Shown piece after piece: positions 42,060 through 50,491 of a stretch of 64,000 nt of DNA. How positions within the stretch are numbered: the stretch's first letter is position 1; the number at the start of each line of letters is the position of its first letter. The notes below the pieces were generated by a model. That model worked only from the letters and a program-made list of their open reading frames with translations. It was not told the DNA's origin and made no database searches. Source of the DNA: SIG299 sp045531895 (GTDB lineage: Bacteria > Bacillota > Clostridia > Lachnospirales > Lachnospiraceae); NCBI GenBank assembly GCA_045531895.1, contig JAZSEW010000055.1:16728-80727 (forward strand). Reading direction: 5' to 3'. A program made the position numbers and the translations under genes.

Positions 42060-42923
42060 TTATTGAATATCAATAATCACCAGCTCCGGGCGATTAAAAA
42101 TTCTTGGAACCGGTGTACTCTCCCTCGCAAGACCACGGCTGACAATCATGGTTCCTGTTTCATAATCATATCTGCCTCCGGCATACTCAGGAAATATTCC
42201 CTGATGTGGAGCATACAGACCATTCAGCACAAACGGTATCCTCCACTGTCCTCCATGGGCATGACCGGAAAGAATTAAATCAAAATCATACTTCTGATAG
42301 GTTTCAAAAAATTCCGGACGATGACTGAGTAAAATCGTATAATGCTCTGTTCCCACTGCAATTACTGCTTCTTCCACACTCGCTAACTGCTCCTCTATTG
42401 GAACCTCTTCTGCCAGATACTTTGTCACATCCGGATCATCCACACCACAAATGCTTATGGTCTGTCCGTTAATTTCAATGGTATCACAGTCTCCTGACAA
42501 AACAGTAATTCCACAGGATTCTATAATCCCCAGAATTGTTTCAATATCTCTACTCCAGTATTCATGATTTCCGGTCACATAATAACACGGATATCTCTCT
42601 GCCAACTGCCGTATGGCAATTTCCGCATTCTCATACGAACGCTTATCATCAAAAATATCACCGCCAAGCAGCACAATATCCGGTTGTTGTTCTATCACTG
42701 CATTCACCAAGGTAGATTGATGTTTACCGTATTTATCAGAATGTAAGTCAGTAATCAAAGCAATGCGCACCGGTTGATTCACTTTTTCTGTTTCAATCGT
42801 GTAAAATACTGTTTTCAGGCGGGCGTCACATACTAGAAGTAAAACCAGAATAATCAGTAAGCACAGGATTACTATGCGAACTGACTTTTTGCGCTTTCCG
42901 TGTTTTTTTGTCCCTGTTTTCAA
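42060..42923 (-). CDS. Membrane-anchored calcineurin-like metallophosphoesterase (YkuE/YaeI type)
   Basis: 287 residues from the TTG at 42923, 7 nt after AGGAG. One N-terminal membrane helix (VRIVILCLLIILVLLLVCDA) precedes the catalytic domain, which would face outside. All metal motifs are present: LITDLHSDKYG, LLGGDIFDD, YVTGNHEYWS, LSHRPEFF and LSGHAHGGQWRIP. YaeI-like enzymes hydrolyse UDP-diacylglucosamine or other lipid-linked phosphates. The start choice removes ten residues of a longer frame beginning upstream at 42950. Confidence 0.9.
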   Translation of the reverse strand: MKTGTKKHGKRKKSVRIVILCLLIILVLLLVCDARLKTVFYTIETEKVNQPVRIALITDLHSDKYGKHQSTLVNAVIEQQPDIVLLGGDIFDDKRSYENAEIAIRQLAERYPCYYVTGNHEYWSRDIETILGIIESCGITVLSGDCDTIEINGQTISICGVDDPDVTKYLAEEVPIEEQLASVEEAVIAVGTEHYTILLSHRPEFFETYQKYDFDLILSGHAHGGQWRIPFVLNGLYAPHQGIFPEYAGGRYDYETGTMIVSRGLARESTPVPRIFNRPELVIIDIQ

Positions 42924-42954
42924 GAAAATTCTCCTATCCCAATCATACAATTAT

Positions 42955-43158
42955 TTATTGTGTAAACTGTATTATAATTCCTAACAATCCACACACAATT
43001 CCGCTAACTGCTATAATAATCAGTTTCGAAATAATATATTTCTCATGTTTCTCTAAACATTCCGTCTCATGCTTTTTACAATATTTCTTTAAGGAAACAT
43101 AATTCCAAATTCCAACAAACACAAGAAAAAGCATCACCACTACAAGTATGTACTTCAT
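42955..43158 (-). CDS. Small two-pass membrane protein
   Basis: About 67 residues from the ATG at 43158 (GAGG upstream). Two membrane helices (KYILVVVMLFLVFVGIWNYV and LIIIAVSGIVCGLLGIIIQF) flank a basic Cys/His-rich loop (KKYCKKHETECLEKHEKY). The loop's Cys and His could bind metal, but there is no known family match. It lies between the phosphatase and metallophosphoesterase genes with short gaps. Confidence 0.55.
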   Translation of the reverse strand: MKYILVVVMLFLVFVGIWNYVSLKKYCKKHETECLEKHEKYIISKLIIIAVSGIVCGLLGIIIQFTQ

Positions 43159-43168
43159 TTCTATATCC

Positions 43169-43777
43169 TCACATGATATATGACAAATCACTCAGTCTCT
43201 TTACAAACCGTTTCCCCGCATTGTTTTCAAACAGAAAGGACACACCACCTGCCATGCCAAACAATTCAAATTCATTGAGGGATTCCACAGGTAATCCAAG
43301 AAACATTGCATTGAACACACTGAGCAAATCTCCATGGGAAACGATGATAATATTCTCATCCTCACTTGCCATGATTTCTTCAAACAATGGCTTTAATCGT
43401 TTCCACTCGTCTCTTCTGCTTTCTGCATCGGAAAACAGGCGGTCGTCTATGGTTTTCTCCTGCATTTCCAAATTTTCACGAAGCCATTGCACCGACTTGC
43501 CACAACATCTGCCAAGATTCCGTTCTCTAAGTTCCTGCCGGATGATTGGCGTAATACCAAGATATTCTGCCACAATTTCACCCGTGTGCTTTGCACGGAG
43601 CAAGTCTGAAGCGTACATCACATATTGCTTACCCTCCAACTGTTTTGCCAGTTTTTCACCGATTTTATTTGCCTGTTCCACGCCAAGCTCTGACAAATCC
43701 CAGTCGGTCCAGGAACCCACCATGCCGTTAGTGTGGTGAATGGACTGGGTATGTTGAATCGTTATAATGTTTTTCAT
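43169..43777 (-). CDS. Histidine-phosphatase family protein with QHT in place of RHG
   Basis: 202 residues from the ATG at 43777. The phosphoglycerate-mutase fold is clear: the N-terminal IITIQHTQSIHHTNGM, WTDWDLSELGVEQANKIGEKL, YASDLLRAKHTGEIV and IIVSHGDLLSVFN. The phospho-acceptor His is kept but the canonical Arg-His-Gly is Gln-His-Thr, which removes one phosphate-binding Arg. Whether it remains a phosphatase is open. Such QHT variants seem recurrent in clostridia (from memory). Confidence 0.85.
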   Translation of the reverse strand: MKNIITIQHTQSIHHTNGMVGSWTDWDLSELGVEQANKIGEKLAKQLEGKQYVMYASDLLRAKHTGEIVAEYLGITPIIRQELRERNLGRCCGKSVQWLRENLEMQEKTIDDRLFSDAESRRDEWKRLKPLFEEIMASEDENIIIVSHGDLLSVFNAMFLGLPVESLNEFELFGMAGGVSFLFENNAGKRFVKRLSDLSYIM

Positions 43778-43825
43778 GATGTTGTAAACCTCTCTTTCTA
43801 TGATACCCCAAAGCAAACCTGTAAT

Positions 43826-44746
43826 TTATGCATTCATTTCTATCCGCTCTATTATAAAATCAAACCGCTCCTGCGTCAACGCGTGACCACCCGAATACCG
43901 CTTGTGATGCAGGTTTTGCAGGGCTTCTTTTTCCTCATAAGCTGCTCTTGCTTTTTCCACAATGTCAGGTGCATCCATAGAATACTTATCCTCTTCCGCA
44001 GACACAAGCAACATCTTTCTTGGTGCTGTTAAAGAAACCAAATCATCAATATCATACTTTCCATGAAAACCCGGAATAACACTGGCCATTTCGATACCCA
44101 CGCCGTTTGCCATGCGGTACTCATAGGTGCAGGCACTGCCACTGGCACAGGCAAAGGAAATCCGCTCATCCAACGCAGAAAGGAACAACACTGTATTTCC
44201 ACCCATGGAATGCCCCAATGTACCAATTCTTTGTTTATCCACATAAGGCAGGCCGGATAGCAGGGAAATTCCGTTCATGGCATCAGTAAGCACCTGCTGC
44301 ATCAGACATTTGCCCTTTATGATGCGGTAACACACCTCATCAAAATGCTGCCAGAAATCAAAGCCCTCCACTGTCGGGTTGGCACGACGTTCCTCAAAAC
44401 AAACCGCATCCGGCGCCAATACCACAAAACCCTTCTTTGCAAGAGTCGGGCCAAATGCCTGTAGTGGATTCCCGGCAAGTCCGCATACTTCACTTTTTCC
44501 TAAGTGGTGTTCTCTGTTGTGTTGGTGATGAATAAGAATGGCGGGGTTATTGCTAAGATTATCCGGAGTCAAAAGATAGGCCGGGACTTGTTCTAAACCA
44601 GAAGTATACTTGATGTACTGACGGGTGTAGCCATCTTCCTTGGTAGAGGAAAGAACGGTGTACGGTACTGACGAAGTTCTTGACATATCCTTGTCCGGCA
44701 GATCTACTCCTATGATTTTTGCAATTTCACTGCATAAGTCTGACAT
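43826..44746 (-). CDS. Alpha/beta hydrolase (acetyl-xylan-esterase/dienelactone-hydrolase-like)
   Basis: 306 residues. After an N-terminal cap comes VPAYLLTPDNLSNNPAILIHHQHNREHHLG, the nucleophile elbow GTLGHSMGGNTVLFLSALD (GHSMGG), the acid Asp in LLVSAEEDKYSMDAPDIV and the catalytic His in YSGGHALTQERFD. The large substrate-cap insert and HDxxR-less form resemble abhydrolase_7 acetyl esterases. It is cytosolic and probably acts on an ester or amide of a small molecule. Confidence 0.86.
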   Translation of the reverse strand: MSDLCSEIAKIIGVDLPDKDMSRTSSVPYTVLSSTKEDGYTRQYIKYTSGLEQVPAYLLTPDNLSNNPAILIHHQHNREHHLGKSEVCGLAGNPLQAFGPTLAKKGFVVLAPDAVCFEERRANPTVEGFDFWQHFDEVCYRIIKGKCLMQQVLTDAMNGISLLSGLPYVDKQRIGTLGHSMGGNTVLFLSALDERISFACASGSACTYEYRMANGVGIEMASVIPGFHGKYDIDDLVSLTAPRKMLLVSAEEDKYSMDAPDIVEKARAAYEEKEALQNLHHKRYSGGHALTQERFDFIIERIEMNA

Positions 44747-44774
44747 TATTTTTCCTCCTCGTTTTATCTACCAG

Positions 44775-45161
44775 CTAAATAGAAATCCACCAGCAAACAC
44801 CAAATTTATCTATTACTGTAGCACAGCAACTGCTCCATGGCAGCCTGCCGATTGGCGCCAGTACCACGCCTCCATCGCTTAACACCTGAAATGCATTATG
44901 AACTGCTTCCTCTGTTCCCATTTCGAATACATTAAAGGTCATAGTTTCCCATTTATACTTATGTACAATTTCAATATCGCAAGGATTCTTTGCCTCTGCC
45001 AATGCCAAAAATCCTTCTCCTTTTACAGACAATTCACAATGTTCATAAGCAGTATCTTCTGCATTCTTAAACTCACGGGTTATCTCTGCTCCGAATGCCC
45101 TGCAGTATATGTTTGCTGCTTCATAACTGTTTTTCACATAAACTTGAGTATAATTTTTCAT
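44775..45161 (-). CDS. VOC-superfamily (glyoxalase/PhnB-like) protein
   Basis: 128 residues. Paired beta-alpha-beta-beta-beta units are suggested by TQVYVKNSYEAANIYCRAFGAEI, CELSVKGEGFLALAEA and FNVFEMGTEEAVHNAFQVLSDGG, ending ATVIDKFGVCWWISI. This matches the PhnB-like branch. The glyoxalase metal ligands are not complete. It is a probable binding or resistance protein; the substrate is unknown. Confidence 0.8.
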   Translation of the reverse strand: MKNYTQVYVKNSYEAANIYCRAFGAEITREFKNAEDTAYEHCELSVKGEGFLALAEAKNPCDIEIVHKYKWETMTFNVFEMGTEEAVHNAFQVLSDGGVVLAPIGRLPWSSCCATVIDKFGVCWWISI

Positions 45162-45266
45162 TTTATCTTTTCCTTCACTTTATTTCTTAATCCTCACATA
45201 ATACTTCGCATCGTCTTCCTTGTTTTTTCTCCTTATGTCCTATTCCTAAATCTCGTCAATCAAACT

Positions 45267-45710
45267 CTATTTCACTAACCCACCGTGAAAATAGCATTCA
45301 TAAATTTCTTTGTCATGACGAAAAATGACTTCTTTTCCCTGAAACCATTCAAACTCACCTGACACCGTGCATTGATATCTGTACTCACCGCTTACATACT
45401 CCTTTGGACCTCGGAACGGTAATTCTTCTGGCACATGTAATAACGCCTCTTTTAAGAAATCTCCACTAAAGCCATCCCCTGTTAGGCGTCCGATATAATT
45501 CATTGCCCAATAAGGCTTCTCAGAAATCCAAAGTGCTTCTTCACCTGCAAATTTTTCTCCGCCAAGATAAGTATCATAATACATCATATCATTTTCTGAA
45601 TAAACCAAATCGTGAGACTTTACTCTGGAAGATGTGGTTTCTTCTCCTTTCCCGGCATAGGTGTTTTTCTTTGCTGTTATTAAAAAATCTATGATTATTT
45701 TATTCATCAT
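45267..45710 (-). CDS. DUF5680-type conserved protein
   Basis: About 147 residues from the ATG at 45710 (GGAG 5 nt upstream). It is soluble, with FLITAKKNTYAGKGEE, SHDLVYSENDMMYYDTYLGGEKFAGEEALW and PYWAMNYIGRLTGDGFSGDFLKEALLHVPEE. This pattern matches the conserved family DUF5680 of Firmicutes, which has no known function. It follows a 131-nt gap with AATTGAA repeats. Confidence 0.75.
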   Translation of the reverse strand: MMNKIIIDFLITAKKNTYAGKGEETTSSRVKSHDLVYSENDMMYYDTYLGGEKFAGEEALWISEKPYWAMNYIGRLTGDGFSGDFLKEALLHVPEELPFRGPKEYVSGEYRYQCTVSGEFEWFQGKEVIFRHDKEIYECYFHGGLVK

Positions 45711-45859
45711 CACTTCTCCAGTGTTCATTATTTTTCACTTTCATACTGCCGCGGTACATACGGCAAAACAGCCCAGGTTACTATCAAATTCTAATTTTCA
45801 TAATTGAATCATGCCCATATAATTGAATTACGTTCAATTGTCATTACACACAAAAACTG

Positions 45860-46624
45860 TTATAATTTAATGGCTTTTGTAGCAATAGACGAGTTAATAA
45901 ATTTATCTAATGCAGTACCACCAATATCTTCATAGAAACCGATGATTGCCAAACCAGCCTCTATCTGTCCTTGAATTTGTTCCTCCAATGTATGACTCCA
46001 AAGATAACCGTCACTTTCAACAATTCTTCTCGTTTCAGGATTATCCATATGCTCAATATCTGCATATGGAATCGTATTTGTCACAGAAAAAACTCCTTGT
46101 TCTAATTTTCCAGCGTCAAAAATATGCTCTATTGGATTGCCAAATCCTGATAATAATATTCCATTCTTTTTTAGTACTCTTGAACACTCTCTCCATACAG
46201 GTAAAATATCATCAATATACCCATTTGACCAAGGATGAACTATACAATCAAAGTATTCATTTTCAAACACAGATAAGTCTTGCATGTTTCCTTGAACTGT
46301 TTTAATTTTCAAATTATCCCTTTGCGCTACAAAAACATCCTTCTCTAATTGTTTTATACTATTATCAAAAACAGTTACATCTGCACCAACTGCAGCCAAT
46401 ATAGGTCCCTGTTGTCCACCACCACTTGCCAAACATAAAATCCTTTTTTCGTCAAGTTTCTCAGGAAACCAATTCGACGGAACCGGTTTTGTAGGTGTTA
46501 GAAAAATGCTCCAAATCCCCTTCCTTGCAAGCTGAACCATTTCACTTGTTACAGGAATAGACCATTTATCATTACTTTGAGAACGTTCATCCCATATTTT
46601 TTCATTTTCTTTTATGTACTCCAT
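45860..46624 (-). CDS. Class I SAM-dependent methyltransferase
   Basis: 254 residues. The SAM-binding motif I is ILCLASGGGQQGPILAAVGADVTVFDNS, with motif II DLSVFENEYFDCIVHPW and motif III VLKKNGILLSGFGNP. The N-terminus (WDERSQSNDKWSIPVTSEMV) is typical of a family of small-molecule methyltransferases in Firmicutes. It overlaps the upstream adenosine-deaminase-like gene by 23 nt, so the two are cotranslated. The base composition is visibly more AT-rich than neighbours, suggesting acquisition. Confidence 0.88.
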   Translation of the reverse strand: MEYIKENEKIWDERSQSNDKWSIPVTSEMVQLARKGIWSIFLTPTKPVPSNWFPEKLDEKRILCLASGGGQQGPILAAVGADVTVFDNSIKQLEKDVFVAQRDNLKIKTVQGNMQDLSVFENEYFDCIVHPWSNGYIDDILPVWRECSRVLKKNGILLSGFGNPIEHIFDAGKLEQGVFSVTNTIPYADIEHMDNPETRRIVESDGYLWSHTLEEQIQGQIEAGLAIIGFYEDIGGTALDKFINSSIATKAIKL

Positions 46625-47570
46625 TTTTGTTATCCTCCACCAACTTCTTTATACCTTGCAAACGTATTTTCTCTAATTCATTACCAGTCAATGCTCCCGC
46701 ATTATACAGATTTTGATACTCTTGTTCAATGGAGTTATTGAAAATCAACAGATCATCTGTATTAATTGTAATAAGTAACCCATTGCGAACCAATGTCTGA
46801 ATAGGGTGTTCTTCATAACTTTTAGCAACTCCTAACATTACATTACTAGAAGGGCATATGTTCAATTGTATCTTTTCTCTTTCCAAAAAACGCATTACCT
46901 CCTTTGAATTTGCTGCCGCTACTCCATGATGCACCTCTTGTAATCCTAATACCTGCACCGCTTCTACAACATCATTGGCAGTACCAAATTCTCCAACATG
47001 CGCTTTCTTTACTAAATGAAACGCTTCTGCTTTTCTGTATATCGGCACAAAATTTTGAATTGGCTGTTGAAATTCTCCATTGCAAATATCAATAGAGCAA
47101 AAAAAATTTGCCTCCAAAAGTTCATCAATATATTCTAATTCTGCGTCTATATTACTGCTTCTTCCGTATGTCAATTCAGGCTCAAATCGAGTATCAGGAC
47201 AATACTCTTGATGAAACTTTTCTAATATTTCCATAAAAGCTTGCATTCCACCTACCAACGCTACATCCAACCGTGAGAAACTCAATGCCAAACGAGAAAT
47301 ACTATTTCTTCTGGCTTCAGCAAAACAAGCTTCCCATCTAAGAATTTGCCCTTCTTTACCGCCACAAACTGGCTTAATATTCTCATTAAACCACTTTTGC
47401 ATATGAGATAAGGAATCATATTTTTCAGGTGGTAGCAAAATATGTCTTCCTGTTTTCTCGGATATAAAATTTATATTTCCACCTCGACCTGCATGATTAT
47501 GAATATCACTTTTGGGTATTTGCAATAGTTGCTCAAGATTTCCTGTTTCCAATGCTTCAATCAAATTCAT
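46602..47570 (-). CDS. Adenosine-deaminase-superfamily amidohydrolase
   Basis: About 322 residues from the ATG at 47570, with GAGGTG 6 nt upstream. The Zn and catalytic motifs of the family are all in place: HNHAGRGG near residue 23, AHVGEFGTANDVVEA (HxGE), EVHHGVAAA (HHG), NICPSSNVMLG and ITINTDDL (the DD pair). The fold is that of adenosine or related deaminases. The substrate is not predictable; it is the partner of a methyltransferase. The region is AT-rich. Confidence 0.85.
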   Translation of the reverse strand: MNLIEALETGNLEQLLQIPKSDIHNHAGRGGNINFISEKTGRHILLPPEKYDSLSHMQKWFNENIKPVCGGKEGQILRWEACFAEARRNSISRLALSFSRLDVALVGGMQAFMEILEKFHQEYCPDTRFEPELTYGRSSNIDAELEYIDELLEANFFCSIDICNGEFQQPIQNFVPIYRKAEAFHLVKKAHVGEFGTANDVVEAVQVLGLQEVHHGVAAANSKEVMRFLEREKIQLNICPSSNVMLGVAKSYEEHPIQTLVRNGLLITINTDDLLIFNNSIEQEYQNLYNAGALTGNELEKIRLQGIKKLVEDNKNGVHKRK

Positions 47571-47597
47571 ATAGTGCACCTCTGTCTTTCCCCTGCT

Positions 47598-48701
47598 TTA
47601 TCTTCCAATCTTTGCAACTATCTGCTTATCATTCCTCTTTGCAAACTCGCTAATCGAGTACGAGCGAATTCTCTGATTTACGATATTCGGTACCAGAAAA
47701 CCATTATTCACGAGCTTTGCACAACGGTTAATCACCGTTTTGTTGGTTACCTCCAGCATTTTGCTAACTTCAATTGGCGTAAACTCCAACAATCTCTTTT
47801 TTAAAAGAAATACTAAAAAGTCCTTTTCCTTTGCATTCAAATAAGACAGACTTCCATCTAAATCGTCTGCCTGCGCTCCTCCTGCTATATCACATACTTT
47901 TTTCGAATACAATTCCACCATTCGAAGAAAATAATTCACCCATATTTCAGGATGTGGCGGATTTTCTCTTCCCGAATAATATAATGCAGGCAACCCCATT
48001 TGCAAAGATGCATAATATTCCTCCGGATCATAGGCAAAATATTCTTCCAGTGAACCAAGTCCGTTAAAACCATATCCATAAAAATCCAGGATATAGCCTG
48101 ACAAAAGTCTTGCAGTTCTGCCGTTTCCATCTTCAAAGGGATGTATTGTAACTAATTGATAATGTACAATTGCTGCAATAATTAGCGGATGGTCATCTGT
48201 TGTATTTACATAACTGACTAATTCATCCAACAGCTCCGGTATATCACAATATTCCGGAGGAATATAGTCCGGTGTTCCGGTTACCGAATCATATACAGCA
48301 AACAACATCCCCGGCGGCATCGGTCCTCTGAGTCCTATTTTTTCTTTGGAGGCTCCCTTTTCCACCAAAGCCTGTACTTCCAAAATCATTTCTTTCGAAA
48401 AAGCTTCTCTTCTTTTTAACTTTTCTTCTAACATATTCAAAGCAAGAAAATAATTTCTGATTTCCTGCTCCGGCTTTAAAAAATGCTTATGTTCGTCACG
48501 TTCAATTGCTTCTGCCGCCTGTTGCTCCGTCAAAGGATTTCCTTCGATTTTATTAGACGCATAAGAACTCTTTTTCTTAGAATTTTTTCGCAATCTGTTC
48601 TTCGTCATTACCGGAAGTTCAATGGTATTAAGAAAAAAACGATTTTCATCAATTAATGATATTTTTTTTAATATGTCATTGGTCAATGTAACCTTTATCA
48701 T
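47598..48701 (-). CDS. Fic-domain AMPylator with N-terminal inhibitory motif
   Basis: 367 residues. The Fic core has the catalytic motif HPFEDGNGRTARLLSGYIL (HPFxxGNGRxxR). The N-terminus carries SNKIEGN (residues 49-55), the S/T-x-x-x-E-G/N inhibitory helix of autoinhibited Fic enzymes, so activity is probably restrained. The C-terminus (about 280-367) is a winged-helix DNA-binding-like part. Such Fic/winged-helix proteins are widespread in Firmicutes; their targets are unknown. Direct repeats upstream (48767-48806) may be its control site. Confidence 0.9.
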   Translation of the reverse strand: MIKVTLTNDILKKISLIDENRFFLNTIELPVMTKNRLRKNSKKKSSYASNKIEGNPLTEQQAAEAIERDEHKHFLKPEQEIRNYFLALNMLEEKLKRREAFSKEMILEVQALVEKGASKEKIGLRGPMPPGMLFAVYDSVTGTPDYIPPEYCDIPELLDELVSYVNTTDDHPLIIAAIVHYQLVTIHPFEDGNGRTARLLSGYILDFYGYGFNGLGSLEEYFAYDPEEYYASLQMGLPALYYSGRENPPHPEIWVNYFLRMVELYSKKVCDIAGGAQADDLDGSLSYLNAKEKDFLVFLLKKRLLEFTPIEVSKMLEVTNKTVINRCAKLVNNGFLVPNIVNQRIRSYSISEFAKRNDKQIVAKIGR

Positions 48702-48738
48702 GGATAATCACCCTTTCTATCACGTTTCCCTTAGAAAC

Positions 48739-48744
48739 AGTATA
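48739..48744 (-). promoter_or_regulatory. Candidate -10 element of the Fic gene
   Basis: TATACT on the minus strand about 38 nt before the Fic start, with a weak -35 (TGGAAT) 17 bp upstream. A weak -35 beside iterated repeats suggests regulated transcription. Confidence 0.4.
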
Positions 48745-48766
48745 CCCTATCCGGCAGAAAAATTCC

Positions 48767-48806
48767 ATTATTTTTCACTATTTTTACACTATTTTTCACT
48801 ATTTCA
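48767..48806. repeat. Four tandem 10-11-bp repeats upstream of the Fic gene
   Basis: On the minus strand AAATAGTG is repeated three times and followed by a degenerate AAATAATG, with a spacing of 10-11 bp, about one helical turn. They overlap the stop of the upstream isomerase gene and lie just before the Fic promoter, as expected for cooperative regulator binding. Confidence 0.55.
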
Positions 48807-49623
48807 TAAAATAACGAATCCTCTGAAACTGCTCATTCAACATCTCCACATCAACCTCTCCCTTCTCATCAAAGGCAGTTGCTTCCACGGTAAAATCACC
48901 CTGATATCCCATCTTTTTAACAAAGCCAAAGAACTTTTCAAACTCCACATGCCCTTTTCCAATCGGCAAGGTTCGAAGATTTGCCCAGTCCATATAGCCA
49001 CCACCATAATCGTTCACATGATAGTGTCGGATATGTCCCTCTTTCCATAGCCAGTCGTAGTCCGATTCATACAATAAATCCAATTGCTCATGAAATGCTG
49101 CCATCTTAGTATCAAATACAAAATGAATGTCCGGGTAAATTTCCTTAAGTTCACGCAGATGCTTCATCGGATTTTCCACATTGCAGACCACATTTTCAAC
49201 CAACAAGTCAAGTCCAAAGCTTTTTGCAACCTCATTGACATGCTGATACGCCCGAACATTACTTTGGAAGTTGGAATCAGAAGCCCGTCCGCCCCACAGA
49301 TGCAGTACCAGTTTTTGCGCACCTACATGCGCTGCCACACCGCAGTCTGTTTCCAACATTTTATATGCTGTTGCAAGTTCTTCTTCACTCCCCTTACTGA
49401 TTAGTTCGCCAATGTCCTTGGAGCAATGTACCACCGGAATATAAAGATTGAGATTCTTTATGAAGCGTTTTACTTCCTCAATTTCTTCGTACCATTCATC
49501 GTCCACCATCAGTTCAAACCCATCGCAGGTCAGCACCTTGGATAACGGTTCCAACAATCTATAGTTATAACCGTTGGAACGTCCGGTAAAGGCTCCTGTA
49601 GAGCATAAAATTTTGTTTTTCAT
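48799..49623 (-). CDS. Sugar phosphate isomerase/epimerase family protein (TIM barrel)
   Basis: 274 residues with the AP_endonuc_2 fold: FELMVDDEWYEEIEEVKRFI, VVHCSKDIGELI, KLVLHLWGGRASDSNF, LLVENVVCNVENPMKHL (Glu ligand), IHFVFDTKMAAFHEQ (Asp), HIRHYHVNDYGGGY (His, Asp) and FTVEATAFDEKGEVD (Glu). It resembles the second isomerase at 40481 only at family level. The ligand is unknown. Its stop lies within the repeats that precede the Fic gene. Confidence 0.85.
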   Translation of the reverse strand: MKNKILCSTGAFTGRSNGYNYRLLEPLSKVLTCDGFELMVDDEWYEEIEEVKRFIKNLNLYIPVVHCSKDIGELISKGSEEELATAYKMLETDCGVAAHVGAQKLVLHLWGGRASDSNFQSNVRAYQHVNEVAKSFGLDLLVENVVCNVENPMKHLRELKEIYPDIHFVFDTKMAAFHEQLDLLYESDYDWLWKEGHIRHYHVNDYGGGYMDWANLRTLPIGKGHVEFEKFFGFVKKMGYQGDFTVEATAFDEKGEVDVEMLNEQFQRIRYFMK

Positions 49624-49699
49624 TTTCTCCTAATTCTCCCGTAAACTTTTATTCTCTACTCATACTAATTTGCATTTACAGCCTTTTGCAAACAGTCTA

Positions 49700-50491
49700 T
49701 TAACCATTCTTTCTGCAAATATGCAGCAAATGCCCGGAAGTGCCCAGCATCTCCCGTTTCTCGCAAATTGCCAGCCAGAGCTTCGCAAAGGCTTCCATTT
49801 CCTCATCGGACATGGCGAAGTCAATACGTTTCTCCGCAAGCTCTAAAATACCGTTTACCGCAACGGTGTTTAAATGTTCTACCGGCTTATCAGCAAACAA
49901 TTCTTCAAATTCCGCAATATCATAACCGGTGAACAACTGCTCCTCAAAATGTCTGATTTTGTAGTCTTCGGTGAAGTTTTCCTTAATACCGTCAAACAGA
50001 TTGCCCTGTAGGTAGTTATCAAACAAAATAGCATACACCGAGAGGAATGCCGTCAAAATCACGCCATCCGGCTTGGTGACACGGATTGCCTCGTCCATGG
50101 CCTTTTGAACGTCCTGAGGCTCATATAAATGATATAAAGGGCCAAACAGCAAAGTCACATCAAAGGAATTGTCCGCAAAGCGGCTAAGGTTCAGGGCATC
50201 TCCCTGATACGCCTGCAGATTTTTAAGGTCTTTACTGTTTTCTTTCAGTATTTCAAAATTGTGCTCCACCAGTTCCACGGAAGCTACCTCATAACCTGCC
50301 TTTGCAAGTGCTATGGAATACCGTCCGGTTCCTGCACCGATTTCCAGAAGCTTGGCGCCTTCCTTTGCATACTTGTTGATATAATGCATGGTAGTGATAT
50401 ACTCCATCTGACCATGTCTGTTTCTATCCAGACGACCATCCTCATCTATTTCGTTATAAAACGAACTGACTATTTCCAAACGCTTACTCAT
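49700..50491 (-). CDS. Class I SAM-dependent methyltransferase
   Basis: 263 residues. Motif I is LLEIGAGTGRYSIALAKAGYEVASVELVE, the acidic residue at the end of beta2 is Glu, followed by AYQGDALNLSRFADNSFDVTLLFGPLYHL and IRVTKPDGVILTAFLSVYAI. It is a small-molecule or tRNA-type methyltransferase of the UbiE-like branch. The start overlaps the stop of the upstream NUDIX gene by 4 nt, so they are cotranslated. Confidence 0.9.
   Translation of the reverse strand: MSKRLEIVSSFYNEIDEDGRLDRNRHGQMEYITTMHYINKYAKEGAKLLEIGAGTGRYSIALAKAGYEVASVELVEHNFEILKENSKDLKNLQAYQGDALNLSRFADNSFDVTLLFGPLYHLYEPQDVQKAMDEAIRVTKPDGVILTAFLSVYAILFDNYLQGNLFDGIKENFTEDYKIRHFEEQLFTGYDIAEFEELFADKPVEHLNTVAVNGILELAEKRIDFAMSDEEMEAFAKLWLAICEKREMLGTSGHLLHICRKNG

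Noticed and set aside
43173..43739. A 188-codon frame opposite the QHT phosphatase
   Set aside because: No start signal, serine-rich shadow of the real gene.
45740..45780. GTACCGCGG-like sequence resembling a T-box motif
   Set aside because: No GGTGG before it, no specifier region, terminator or aminoacyl-tRNA synthetase gene downstream.
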